DNA of 64,000 nt, from assembly GCA_031835245.1 (NCBI GenBank), contig JAVKOQ010000013.1:1-64000 (forward strand), read 5' to 3'. Position numbers and translations under genes: made by a program. The notes below the pieces were generated by a model. It was not told the DNA's origin, did not search any database, and worked only from the letters and a program-made list of their open reading frames with translations. The stretch is from Balamuthia mandrillaris. Its lineage: Eukaryota; Discosea; Longamoebia; Balamuthiidae. This document shows positions 11,358 to 22,923 of the stretch, in pieces (within the stretch, counting starts at the first letter, position 1; every line of letters starts with the position of its first letter).

Positions 11358-11922
11358 TTATTTGTTTTTCCTTAAAGGAGTAAATAAAAGCTCAACATTT
11401 GTCATTTTGGCAATAACATAAAAGGCTTGATGGTGTTGAGTATGTCTATGACGCCAACTCACTTTTAAGCAACACCAGATCTTTAAACGATGATTTAAAC
11501 GTTCAACATTAGCCCAGTGGGTTTTGGTATGCAGCTTATTCCATATTTTTTGCTCTTCTGTTAAAGTATCCCATGGACCTTTATAAGGAGTGAGAAAAGC
11601 AGGGTGTCCAATATATCCTTTGTCAGCTGTCACCTGTTCTTTTGTTTCCAGTTCATGAACAAGCTTAAGCTTTGCAATTGTCAAATCATGCATAGAACCC
11701 ATTATTCCTCCATAAACCCACACAATTTGGCCAGTATGTAGGTGAACACCAACTTCATACTTGAGTGTATGCTGCTTACATTTTCCACAATAAAAGTCCT
11801 TCTCATCTACAATAGTTGGCTTGGCTATTGGGCAACAAGTACAGTCAACACAACAAGATGGAAATAATATATCTTGGTCAACTCATCTATTTTCCCAATG
11901 GATCTGTTTGTTTTTAGTAAGA
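11358..11922 (-). mobile_element. PIF/Harbinger-like transposase fragment
   Basis: The minus strand encodes the catalytic core of a DDE_Tnp_4-type transposase. The first acidic motif is CCVDCTCCPIAKPTI (about 11860-11815), followed by YCGKCKQHTLKYEVGVHLH. After GGIMGSMHDLTIAKL comes the second acidic motif, VTADKGYIGHPAFLTPYKG. The Glu motif is THWANVERLNHRLKIWCCLK, and the protein ends at 11358. One in-frame TGA precedes the first Asp at about 11883. The N-terminal DNA-binding part is missing: homology stops near 11920, where the TTAGGG array begins. The family moves PIF/Harbinger DNA transposons by cut and paste. It is on the same strand as the truncated ESCO gene across the telomeric repeats. 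Confidence 0.75.
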
Positions 11923-12068
11923 GGTTAGGGTTAGGGTTAGGGTTAGGGTTAGGGTTAGGGTTAGGGTTAGGGTTAGGGTTAGGGTTAGGGTTAGGGGGTT
12001 ATGTAGGTAGGGTTAGTTAGGGTTAGGGTTAGGGTTAGGGTTAGGGTTAGGGTTAGGGTTAGGGTTAG
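11923..12068 (+). repeat. Interstitial telomeric repeat array (TTAGGG)n
   Basis: About twelve perfect TTAGGG units (11924-11996) and about eight more (12017-12068) are separated by a degenerate 20-base patch containing GTAGGTAGGG. All units have the same orientation, TTAGGG on the plus strand, so the block would point toward a chromosome end on the right. It directly joins a truncated transposase on the left and a truncated ESCO gene on the right. Confidence 0.97.
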
Positions 12069-12388
12069 AGCAATACGTAACTCAGAGGCGAGTAGCAATC
12101 GACTTTCGTCGGGAGGATGGGTGCACCCATATCCGGCTTATGCCGCATAGCGCTGCACACGGAGTGGTGCTACAGGAGCGCCACCTATCCTCTTCCTGCC
12201 CACACCCGTCTTCCTCTTCCTCTGCCTCCAAGGACCCTTTGGTTGATTCTATAGTAGTTGGTGCAGCCACAACCGGATAGGCTTTTTCAATCTCCTCCGC
12301 TACAGCACAACCGAGCACCTTATGCTGCGAATCCAAGTAGATAAATGTCTTAAAAGCCGTTGTGCCAGCATTAGCCTTTGCACGCGTG

Positions 12389-12429
<41 letters not shown>

Positions 12430-13644
12430 AAGCAGATACCTTTTCAACTCGGTTGGAGGTGGCAGTGTTTTCTGGTTCTGTCCAGCCTAGTTGCTTATTC
12501 ATTACACTTTTCACACGAAGAACCTGCTCATCAGAAAAAACAAGGTGAGCACAACGGCTCCTATGCGACCAATCTGTTGGTAAGCTGTACCTGCTTGGAA
12601 AAATAGCGAGGATCTTTGTTCTCCAACATAATGACCCGAGCGCCCTCCGTCGCATACTCTGCGACCACTGGCATAACTTTCCAGGCCTACATTTGCGTGT
12701 CACCATCGCATTAGTGCGGCATTGTGGTTGTAGTCAGAGGAGTAACGCTTAAATAAGAGCCAGAAAGGATCACTCACTCGAAATGAAATGGGCTTGTTCT
12801 GGTTAGAACAGGCCATAATGTGTCTTTGTAAGTCTTCAGGCTGGCAGGCTATATACACCATCCCACACTCTCTGCATAGGGGGTTGGCGTTACTTGTCTG
12901 TTGTTGTTGTTGATGATGATGGTTGGTAACCCCCGTTTCCTCCACTTGGCTATTGTTTGTTGTTCTGCCTGCACCATAGATCTTGTAGTCGTTACCACCA
13001 CCTTTCCTACTAGCACCACCACGTGTTTTTCCTCTTCCGCTTGCTGCCGATGCTGTCGTCACTCCAGTGGGTAAGTTGAGAAGGCCGCTAACGCTATCAC
13101 TAGCAGCAGCAATACTGGTGATGGCAGGGGTGTTGCTCCCCTCGAATAGCTTCTTCCGCCGCAACGGCCGCTTACCGCTCCCTCTCTTCAAGGCTTGTTG
13201 TAGTTGTGGTTGTTGCGCGCCACTTGTTGTAAGTTGCGGCGGTGGTAACGAGGCGGTGGCCGCTGTAGACAACGGGTTTGGGGAGAGGGAGCCAAGACCA
13301 CCCCACAGAAGAAGAGCATTCTTGTTGACTTGGAGTTCAGCGAGGGGCCGCCTTCTGGTTCATAAGAGAGGCTAAGGGTTAGTGCGTTATAACATACAAA
13401 AGCGTCCGGAGCATCACAACCACGACGCTAACTGCTTACGGTAGCCAACGAACCTTTTGCGTTGATAAGTGCAGAGCTCCACTCCGCCGGTATCAGCAGC
13501 ACTCTCCGTCGCTAGAGGGCAAGCGGGGTCGTCCCCCTCTTTCGTAACCTCTTTCAAGCAGACGGCACTACGCCGCCGTCTTGCCTTTTTGTTAGGGAGT
13601 GCACTTTGTGGCTTGCTTCCGCCGACCTGCTTCCGCCTTTTCAT
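12069..13644 (-). pseudogene. ESCO: ESCO/ECO1 cohesin acetyltransferase, 3' end lost
   Basis: ESCO/Eco1 acetylates the cohesin subunit Smc3 in S phase to establish sister-chromatid cohesion. Start at 13644 (MKRRKQVGGSK). Exon 1 joins, across a GTAAGC intron, to a Leu/Gln-rich segment (RPLAELQVNKNALLLWGG). Around 12870-12780 lies the ESCO C2H2-type finger (PLCRECGMVYIACQPEDLQ with RHIMAC). After further exons the acetyltransferase starts (KTFIYLDSQHKVLGCAVAEE) and reaches the family motif GISRIWVHPSSRRKSIATRL at about 12082. There the homology stops, and the TTAGGG array begins 14 bases later. The rest of the acetyl-CoA-binding core, which in the family carries the AFSQPT-like motif, is absent to the left. 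As assembled, the enzyme should be dead unless another copy exists. Confidence 0.8.
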
Positions 13645-14032
13645 GATGATGCCGATGGATGATGTTGGTGACTTATAACGTCGCTGCTGCTGCTAGTGCT
13701 GGTGGTGGTTGCTGCACCCTCCAAACCACCGGTCTGGGAGTCTTTTCAAGGAGAAGAAGAAGCCCTGCAGCCTGTTAGGGAGAGGGAGGGGAGTGGAGGG
13801 GGGTGGCCGTTTTTGCGGAAAATTTTGGCGCCAGATCATTTTTGATCTTGATCAAACGCCAAAAAAAGGAAACCTAAGGTTAAAAGCAAAAGGAAGCAGC
13901 AAAAGAGGTCGAGTGGTGCTTCCTTCCTTCCCTGTCCATTTCTTCGCTTTGCTCTGCCCCCCCTAGGAGCAAGTGTAAGCTTACCCATTTTTAGATTATA
14001 TTGTTTCCTCCTTTCATCGCTAGAAGCTCTTC
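13645..14032. promoter_or_regulatory. Divergent ESCO/SMARCD promoter with E2F-like dyad
   Basis: This 388-base gap separates the ESCO start (minus) from the SMARCD start (plus). It holds an inverted repeat, TTTTGGCG at 13823-13830 and CGCCAAAA at 13857-13864. The left arm reads TTTTGGCGCC, close to the E2F/DP consensus TTTSGCGC. Between the arms GATCA-type words repeat. E2F control would suit the S-phase gene ESCO. The role is inferred. Confidence 0.4.
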
Positions 14033-16173
14033 ATGCAACAACCACCACCAAGCGCTTCCCCTCAGCAACGGGCAGCCACCCCAGCAGCCACAGCGGCTTC
14101 TCCCTCGGCTGCTCCCCACTATCCACACCAGCAGCAGCCGCACCAGCAGCATCCTCATCACCAACAACAGCCACAATATCAGGCAACGTACCACGCCCCA
14201 CCTCAGACACAATACCCACAGCGCTACCACAATGCATATCCCCAACAGGCCTCCTCCTCGCCCCCCGCTTCCGCCTCCCTTCCAAAGCATGACTTTGTTT
14301 ATTCCGCAAACTTCACAGTTAAACCTCACCTCTCTAAAATCACAACACCTGCTCCTGCAGGCGGTGGTGCGGCCGCCAACAAACGCCGCACTAGAGCTGC
14401 CGCAGGACAGCCCTCCCTCAACCACCAAAAGTACGCCACCTACTCTGTCTTGTCCTTTCTTCCTCTCTTCCTTTAAATGACAGCCCGCTTGCTTACAGGC
14501 AACCCAAATGGACAGACCTGCAGCTACCCGCCAAGGTACCTGCCTTTCTATTCCTAATTGTCTTCTCCGTATCTGTGAGTGTGTGTACGCGCATGCAGCT
14601 CTATTAATGGCTGTTTTCTTCTCTCTTCTGCTCTTATCCCTCTCGTTACTCTCTCTTTCTCTCTTTCTCTCTGAACTGAAGCTTGTCGCGGCGGTGCCAG
14701 AAGCTGAAATCTATAGACAGCTTCTTGAATTGGAGCGCAAACTGGATGCAACCCTTCAGGGAAAACACGTGGACTACAATGAAATGCAACAACCGAGGTC
14801 CCAAAGAGTCACAAAACAACTGCGTATGTTCATCTACAACACGTATGAGAATCAAACGGCCCAATACCATACCGAACCTTCTTGCGAGGTAGCCCTGGAA
14901 GAGCCGCCCTCCTGGACACTTCGCATAGAAGGCTATCTTCTTGATGAAGTGCGTTTGCCCCATATGTTCCTCCTGTTTGTTACTCTCCTGTTCTTACACT
15001 ATATGCTTGCGGGATTGCATGCAACAACAGCAACAGCAGACTGGCTCGTATACCCAGAGATATCCTGCAGCTTCTCAGCGGCACAACCAGGCTACCAAAA
15101 AATTTTCACATTTCTTTCGCAAGCTTGTCATTCAGCTCAATCAAGATGACTCTCAACAGAGTATAGTAGAAGTGCGATAGCTCATCTGTCTTTGTCTCTT
15201 TTCCATTAAAACTAAGCTCCGCTCTATACAGTGGACGAAATCACAGTCCGTAGGAGACACAGATGGATTTGAAGTGAAGCGGCAAGGTTGTGGAGAACAA
15301 AAAGTCAAGATATTTTTACACCTCGACTATAATCCTTCCAGATTCAAACTTTCGTCTACTCTTGCAAGTGTATTGCATATGCACACGGATACACGGCCCA
15401 AAATCATTTTGCGGTTGTGGCAGTACATCAAAGAGAACGGCCTTCAAGACCCCGATGACCGGCGTCAGTTCATCAGTGATGAAGCTTTGCAACAGGTTCA
15501 ATTCAATTCTATTGCTCATTGTTTTGGTTGGAGAGGAAAAGAGATGAGAACAATATGATGACCGCCATACACTCCACCAAATATCACAGGTATTTCATGT
15601 GAAGAAGATCCAATTCTCAGAGATTCCTCAACTGCTCAGCGAGCACTTGGGTCCGCCTGACCCCATAGAGCTAGATTATACAATACGGTATGTCTTTTCT
15701 TAGGTAGCTTTTGAAAAGTACACCCATCTCACCCCGTTGTCTGGTTGGTCCAACGCTGAAATTGCAGCTGCTCCGGTAATCCAGCCGAATTGAAGGAGTG
15801 CTACGACGTGCAAGTGGAAGCAGATGAGCAGCTGGTGGAAGGCACCGCCCTCTATCCACCGTCCTATTCCAAGGAGCTTGATACTTTGGAAGACCAGATC
15901 AGACAAACCATCCAAACCATCAGGAAGCATGACAAACGCCGAGAATTCATGCATGCTTTGAGCGAAAGTCCCCTTCCGTTTCTGAACAAACTGGTGGTGT
16001 CGCAGGTGCACGACTATGAGCTTTTACATGGCGACGGAACCTCAAATACGACAGCCAAGCCGCCATCCTCCGCTTCCGAGGAGGAAGAACGACACGCAAG
16101 CTACTTCTATCAGCCATACACTCTTGCTGCCGTCCGCAACTACGTCGCCGCCAACCAAGATAACCCTCCTTAG
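14033..16173 (+). CDS. SMARCD: SWI/SNF subunit SMARCD/BAF60 (SWIB domain)
   Basis: BAF60/Swp73/Rsc6 is a core subunit of SWI/SNF chromatin remodellers and links the ATPase complex to transcription factors. Start at 14033 opens a 130-residue Gln/Pro/His-rich region. Then follow VPEAEIYRQLLELERKLDAT, LRMFIYNTYENQ, PSWTLRIEGYLLDE and KKFSHFFRKLVIQLNQDDS, the usual N-terminal BAF60 blocks in order. The SWIB domain is at about 15320-15700 (SRFKLSSTLASVLHMHTDTR, then LRLWQYIKENGLQDPDDRR, then FSEIPQLLSEHLGPPDP). The C-terminus is helical (LEDQIRQTIQTIRKHDKRRE) and ends at 16173. There are at least six exons with short GT-AG introns, some CT-rich. Length and domain order match the family, so I regard it as intact. 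Confidence 0.93.
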
Positions 16174-16314
16174 CCTTGCAGTTATGTTGACGCCTACATT
16201 AAACTCGCATATTTTGCAAATCTTGCGCAGTTATGTTGACGGTGGTGATAGATAGCATGATGATGGTGGTCTTGAACTAGGTGTATTAAAGCAAAGCAAA
16301 TAAAAGGCCTGCCA

Positions 16315-16534
16315 CTAGACAAAGACGCCATGAGTGCCCAAAGCTAGCACGAACGGCAGAAGGAAGACCTTTGTGAGAAAGAAGAACATAATGCCCAATG
16401 CTATTGATATAGGCAACGCCGGCAGTGCTTTGCGGAATACGGCCAACAGCAGCAGTGTTGCAAATAATCCCTGTGGTCATCACATTTTGTCAATTCCAAT
16501 AGTATAGTTGCTCAGTTTGGTTAAAAGGAGGAAC

Positions 16535-16583
<49 letters not shown>

Positions 16584-18024
16584 ATACAGTGATGATGGCA
16601 ATGAAGCAAGTAAATACAGTAAGCCAATCAAAGAGGGAGGCTCGTCCCAGCAACACGCTATAAAACACAAAGTCTCCCAATCCCAACTTCACAGAGTCAT
16701 TTACTGATGCGCGAGAGTTAGAACATTTTAATCATTATGACAGAAGTTGATACAGAACAGGATTTACCTTTGTCTTCCTCGAGAAGACCTTCGTCGGGAG
16801 AGGCACTCATTACCATCGGGAAGACGCTTCCTGATTGCACAGAATAGGCAAAGAAGAGGTAAGGCAGAGATAAAATAGAGGAGGCGCCCAAATATACCAT
16901 TGTAAAGAAGAGCAGGGATAGGTTCCTGTCGCTCCTGTGCTGTTTCCACCAGTACTTTGAGAGGGCCTCTTGGGCATAGTACCGCAAAAACATCTGCATA
17001 AAAATTAGTTATTATATTTAGCAAGAATGCCCTCAACTATTCAGACAAAAGGCAAATGGTGTAACAAAGGGTTGCAGTTGGGCGTGTGCTTACCATACAA
17101 TGCAATGGCAGCGAGGATTGACCAGGTTGTCCACTCCGGAAAGCGTGTGAAAAAGATGGCCTGAATAGTTGAAAGGAGGTCAGCAAGGTCGAACTGACCT
17201 ACGTAAATAAGCTTAAATAAAAAGCAGTCCACTAACCAGAAACGCACTGATAAGGATTAGATAAGTTTGGCTGAGACGACGCGGCCCAAACCAAAACACA
17301 GTGATAACGCCCACCACCGAAAAGTTCCACAATAAGAATGAGAAGGTCACATAATCGAAGGGCAGGTTCAGTGCGCTTAATAAAAGACTATATTGAAGGA
17401 CATCCATGTTAGTTCCAATAAAGCCAGAGAGATACCAAAGAAAGAGGGGACACAAACTAGGAAATGAGGCCCCCAAACATCATCAACATTAGCCCAGAAG
17501 AGCCTATCAACCAAGCATAGATCACCTTGTTGTTATAAGAGTAACACGTCCAGCATAGGTTAGCTTCAGTACAATAATGGAGAAGAGAAGAGAAGAGAAG
17601 AGAAGAGAAGAGAAGAGAAGAGAAGAGAAGAGAAGAAAGAAAGAGAAGAGAAGAGAAAGAAAGAAAGAGAAGAGAAGAGAAGAAAGAGAAGAGAAGAGAA
17701 GAGAAGAGAAGAGAAGAGAACGAAGAAGAGAAGAGAAGAGAAGAGAGAAAGAAAGAGAAGAGAAGAGAAGAGAAGAAGAGAAGAAAGAGAAGAGAAGAGA
17801 GAAAGAGAACGAGAAGAGAAGAGAGAGAAGAGAAGAAAGAGAAGAGAACGAGAAGAGAAGAGAGAGAAGAAGAGAACGAGAAGAGAACGAGAAGAGAACG
17901 AGAAGAGAACGAGAAGAGAAGAGAACGAGAAGAGAAGAGAACGAGAAGAGAAGAGAACGAGAAGAGAAGAGAACGAGAAGAGAACGGAAGAGAACGATGA
18001 AGAGAACGATGAAGGGAAGAGAGA

Positions 18025-18056
<32 letters not shown>

Positions 18057-18775
18057 CTTTAAGGCATCGGTATTTGTACAGCAACACGAAGATAACGGTC
18101 ACGACAACGATAACAGCAACAAAGGCAAGTGCGTTGAGGATAGAGCCAAACAGCTTGGTGGAGGTAGAGTCCCCTGAGGACTCGCTGTAGACCATGTATA
18201 CCGCCCTGTTTGAAATGAATAGTGAATGGCGGAGTGGAAAAAAAATAAAGTCAGCAACACGTTACACACTCATTTGACTTGCTCTTCATGGGCAGCTGGA
18301 GGCAGCAGGAAGGGGAAGTAACGCCGTGGAGGGGGAGGAGGAGGAGAAGGAAGAGGAAGAGGAAATATGCGTACGTGAAATTCTTGGAGGGAAGGTGAAT
18401 CAGTCGCACAGCAATGATGACAAGAAGCATGGTGATGGAGACGGGCTTCAGGATGGCCAACACCATCTGGGCCTGGTCCTCTAGCGTCATTTCTTCTTCC
18501 TCATCGGACCAGTCGGACTCCTCTTCTTCCTCCTCCTGCTCTCGTGGACGAGCGTTTGGAGAGGATGGACCCCCTCTCCGGTCTTCCACGTCCTCCGCTT
18601 CTTCCTCCTCGCCCATACGCTTCATTTGGAGGTGGTCCCCCTCTTGATCCTGGGCCAAGAGCTCCTCCTCCTCCTCTTCCTCTCTGCCTTCATGAAGGAG
18701 ACTGCGGCGTTCCTGCTGGTCCAGATCCCCCCTTTCCCCTCCTTTCCTGTGACCCCCACCCCCGGTGCTTGACAT
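16315..18775 (-). CDS. PSEN: Presenilin (gamma-secretase catalytic subunit)
   Basis: Presenilin is the intramembrane aspartyl protease of gamma-secretase, in ER, Golgi and endosomes. Start at 18775 gives an acidic cytosolic N-terminus. TM1 is [22 protein letters not shown]2 includes [20 protein letters not shown] followed by YKYRCLK, and TM5 has [20 protein letters not shown]. The first catalytic site is split by an intron (IALY, then [17 protein letters not shown]). The second is [15 protein letters not shown] (GxGD motif). The C-terminal PALP motif ([19 protein letters not shown]) ends the protein at 16315. All hallmark residues are present. There are about eight introns, one filled by a GAGAA array. 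The hydrophilic loop between the two Asp residues is short, as in protist presenilins. Looks intact. Confidence 0.95.
17578..18056. repeat. (GAGAA)n array in a presenilin intron
   Basis: About 480 bases of AGAGA/AGAAG purine repeat on the plus strand, so a pyrimidine tract in the presenilin transcript. It fills an intron after the YKYRCLK codons. Long open frames on both strands here come from the repeat and are not genes. Confidence 0.95.
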
Positions 18776-19269
18776 TGTGGACAACCAGCAGCAGCAACAG
18801 CAGCAGCAGCTTTTCTTCTCCTTTCCTTTCCTTTCCGTTCTTTTCTTGTGGTGTGGTTGGGGGGGAGGGGGCGGGGGGTGGGGAGTGGGGGGGACTAGGA
18901 AGCCGAAAGTAGAAGAAACGGGGGCTCGCGCCGTCATGAATAGTACCCCGTCGACACGGGGAGATGGTTGCGACTTTAATGTGAAAAAGTGGCCAAGCCC
19001 AGCCCAGCCCAGCCAAACCGACGAACAAGGAACGAGGAGCACCGGCCCTTGCCTACTTGCCCCTGCCCTGCCCCTGCCCCTGCCGTTACTACCGTGCACA
19101 AAGGAAGAGGTTCGCTAGGTTAGCAACCAGAATTTGTTGTTTTGGCTTAAACCCAATCTAACCTGCTGATCTTGTGGCAGGCTCCCCTCGTATTCTCTCC
19201 GTTTGGTGGGGGAAAAAAGGCGGGTAGCCCCTCCAACCAACGCTAAAGGACGTGCAAGAGCGCTTTGCA
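18776..19269. promoter_or_regulatory. Divergent presenilin/STAT promoter region
   Basis: A 494-base gap between two genes transcribed away from each other. It includes a G-rich tract at about 18852-18895 (runs of G on the plus strand), a CCAGCCCAGCC repeat near 18998-19014 and CCCCTGCC repeats near 19065-19085. No TATA-like element stands out. No separate gene is supported. Confidence 0.4.
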
Positions 19270-21912
19270 ATGGAACAACCTTCCCACCACAACCACCAAC
19301 CTACACAACGTGCTGGGTTGTCCTATCCTAGTTCCACTGCCGACGTCAGTTCCTTCGTTAACTGGTTGGTTGGCGACAGCGGAAGGTCCGTCCTTATGTT
19401 CCTCTTTGTCTCTCCTATCTCCAAATCTGTGTGGCTTCTTATGCCTTGTTTCCATCTTCTCTTTGTTGTTTTTCCTTTCTCCTCTTCTCTTCTCTTTTGT
19501 TACAAAAAGCAGCAGCAGCAGTGGTAGTGGTGGTGGCCGTGGAAGCACCGCGTTATCCCAAACGGAAGGAGAGGGCGTTGGCAGCCATGGCAACCTCGCT
19601 AGGGGCATGTTACAGGAGATCGACTTTATAAATAATGTTCTCGGCAGCAACACCATTAGCGGCGGTGAGGACCCTGGTTACCCTTTTAGCATGCAAGAGG
19701 AAAGCGAAATGGCCCGCGCTGATGTTGCCCACCACCACCAACAACATTACACCCACCATTACTCCGACCATTCCCTTCACCACAATCATCCCCACGAACG
19801 CCAGCACCTCCATTATCACCATCAGCACCAACAGACAGCGCCGTTGCCGACCAAAGATTCCACCGATAATCCACATGACGCTGCTCGTCTTCCGCCCCAA
19901 TGGATAGCAACAGCGGGTGACGGAACTTCAAACGGGGCTGCAGCTGGGATGAGCAGCTGTGGAGATAGCAGCTGTTTTTGCTATGGGGCAAGCCAGGCAC
20001 AGCAATGCCCCACTGCGGATATTAGCAAAACTAGGAGCAGGGGCACCAGCTCCGAAAGTGGCGATGCCGAAAGTATGGTCAGTACAACACCTTATGAGTC
20101 GCTGTATGGAACTCCTCCCGTTATTTCCACAATTCTCTCCTCTCCGGCTTCCTCTACGTTTACAAATAACTCCACGAATGAAGGGGGTGTAGCCACAAAC
20201 TACCCATTCGCGTACCTGTCAGAGCCCAAATCGGAGGCTTCTACTAGTTCCAATCCTCCTTCATCACCTGGTCCTTCAACCAGCCCCACAAATTCAACAA
20301 TGACTAGCAGGGATGGCGGTGGGAGCAGCTGCGGCAGCATACCAACCACATGGCAGCCTTCACCTGCAAGCCGTCTCCTCGACCAAATGTGGGAAAGCCA
20401 ACGGAACCAACAACAACAGCTGGACCTCCTCCGCTCCAAGCAAAAACAGGTAATGCAACGGCCCCAAAAAGAACCCTTTGAAGAGGTGTGCCGGCTTCAA
20501 GCAGAGTTGCGACAGGCAATAAACTTCGAGCGGAACACATTGCACCATCTCTATCGCAGCACAGTTCTCGCTCTACATGACCTCAATCGTTGGCACAGTC
20601 TCATACACCAGCTGGACTTGCAGCATACCCAGCTCGCCATCTTTGAACGAGAGATCCTCCAACTAACGGAACAAAAACCCGATACGCCACAGTGGTACGC
20701 TTCCCCGATTCTATTCCGCTCTACAATGTCATCAGCACCTGTTGGCAACGAGTGGCAGTACTTTTACTTTGTTCTCACATATCAATTATGGCTGCAGCTA
20801 TGTCGAACTGGCCATAACAGACCGGCCACCTTCAGATGTTATTTTCAAGGCAAAACCGTTTTCGCAGGCCTACGTGGTACACGTGCTGACTGGTGCTAAC
20901 GCGGAGGTATCCTTTCTCAGCAAAATGAACGCAGCCATTGTGTGCGAAAGCCATCTCTGGAAGAGCAAGTTCAACAAGAGAACAATGCACGAAGACTCAA
21001 AAGTTCTCGAACCGCAGCAACACACAGTGCTCTTCCAGCCAAAATTTCTGGTTGGTACCAGAAAGAGTGCTGTCAATCTACGGTTCAGCATCTCTGTCAA
21101 ATGCGGTGCTGCCCTCAGCACCATCGAAAGCCCTCTTTCCAATCCCTTTGTTGTAATTACTAACGAGTGCCAATGGGCCGAAGCCGAGGGCACCCTCATC
21201 AAGAAGCAGGTCTTTGGTGGGCATGTGCGTTAACCCTCTCAATCTATCAACACGGCTTGTTCGCTCTTATAGTTACTGATTCTCTCTCTCTCGTTTTCTC
21301 GGGAATAAAAAGGGGGAGGCATCATGGCCTCAATTTGCCAACGTGTTCCACGACCATTTTGTGCGTGCAACGAAGCAGGATCCCACCAGACCCACCCGCA
21401 CCCTCTTTCCTTGCGACTTTGATTACATCCACGAACAATTCTTTGGGCGGAAACCGATGGTCACGCTGAAAGATTTCGACAACTTTTGGAATTGGTGCGG
21501 CAAGGGAGTGCACCTTCTGCGCTACCAGAGGCACGTGGGTCACCTCTGGAAGGACGGCTTGATATTTGGTTTCATAAGCAAGGAGGACGTTGAGCGGAGG
21601 TTAATGATGGAGCAGGACGGCGCCTTCCTCGTTCGCTTCAGCCAGACCCAATCCGGCAGTTTTGCCGTTGGGTACAAGCACGAGGGCGTTGTCAAGCACT
21701 ACTTGGTCAAGCCTGAGGATACCGCCGGACCAAAGAAGAACCTGACAGACTTTTTGCACAGCACTAACTATTTCGTGTTCTTGTTGAAGGTGACGGCTGA
21801 CCCGGACGGCAACCCCATCTTAACGTCTTACAACAAGAAAACCGTTCTGGAAAAATATTTATCTCAGAGGCCTCTTGTGGAAACGGCTGGCTATGATGAC
21901 CTTCCCAAGTGA
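19270..21912 (+). CDS. STAT: STAT transcription factor with C-terminal SH2
   Basis: STAT proteins dimerise through pTyr-SH2 contacts and act as signal-activated transcription factors. Start at 19270 (MEQPSHHNHQPTQ); exon 1 ends at 19385 and exon 2 begins at 19510 in frame. A long His/Ser/Gln-rich region precedes a coiled coil (LLDQMWESQRNQQQQLDLLR to about 20690). The DNA-binding region has VLFQPKFLVGTRKSAVNLRF and NPFVVITNECQWAEAEGTLI, both typical STAT blocks. After an intron at about 21230-21311, the linker leads to the SH2 domain (WKDGLIFGFISKEDVERRLM, GAFLVRFSQTQSGSFAVGY). The tail ETAGYDDLPK offers a Tyr at the usual site of activating phosphorylation, then a TGA stop. The architecture is closest to Dictyostelium STATs, from memory. 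No transactivation domain follows the SH2. Confidence 0.93.
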
Positions 21913-22077
21913 GGATCTCTTTTGTTTCTTGACTTTAAAGCACTTATACATAGACAAAAAAGTCACCCTCTGTATTTACAACGCTCTATGTGAAAGTTAA
22001 AAAATATACAATAACATGAAAGGAGGGGAAGAAGAGGGGCACAAGGCAAGTCGTTAATGGAGAACTTTGCAACGTAT

Positions 22078-22879
22078 TTAGAATACACCGCTCTCTTTCT
22101 TTTGGACTTCTTCGCCTCGTCTGGAAAAGGCCGCCACATCTGATGTTATGATTCATGAACCCAAGAATGGATTAGTTGGGTATTTGGTGAGAGCAACGAT
22201 ACATACATTGCGCAAGGATTTCCTGGTCGGTAGTATCGGCTGCCTCCAAAGCAAGCTGCTCCAGCAGCAGCAGGCCTTTGCTGTACAATGCCTTGGCTTT
22301 GGGATAGTTTTTCAATACCTCAGACACAGCTGCCTCTCGGCCCTAAATCACATTTAGAGCCCGTTAAGCCCCAATTCATTCATCAAAACAACAAAGGAGG
22401 TGGTACCATTTGTAGAGCGCACTCGTATATAATTTTCTCAGCACACAATGCAGAGTCAGTTGGCTTTAGGTTACGTTTCCAGTACTCAGCTTTTCGCAAA
22501 TAGGAAGAAAAGGTTTCCCTCATGTTGTCTACCACTGAGAGATTTCACAAGTGAGGAAACAGGTGGGAACGGAGAAAAATGAGAAAAAGTAAGAAAACGT
22601 ACAAACTCCCAGACGTGGAGAGGTCGCCACAGACTGAGCTTTTATCATTTGTTTGGTGTGTTCCAAGGCGTTCTGTAGAGCATACAACGCTTTCACGTAC
22701 AGCGCAAGGGCTTCAACTGGGCTTTGCATGCCAACCTGAAGGAACAAGGTAAAGTAAGTTGGTCGTTAGCAAGATAAGCAGCGAGTGTTGGGAAGAGAAA
22801 AACTACTTTGATATCTGCAAGCTCGGCGATTGCAGTGCCTCGTTTGAAAAGCATTTCTACTTCATCAATGGTATTCTTT

Positions 22880-22923
<44 letters not shown>

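Noticed and set aside
11923-12068. A true chromosome end in the window
   Set aside because: Ordinary gene-bearing sequence continues on both sides, so as assembled the array is internal.
17577-18195. Open frames of Arg/Glu/Lys or Ser/Leu repeats
   Set aside because: They are produced by the GAGAA array inside a presenilin intron.
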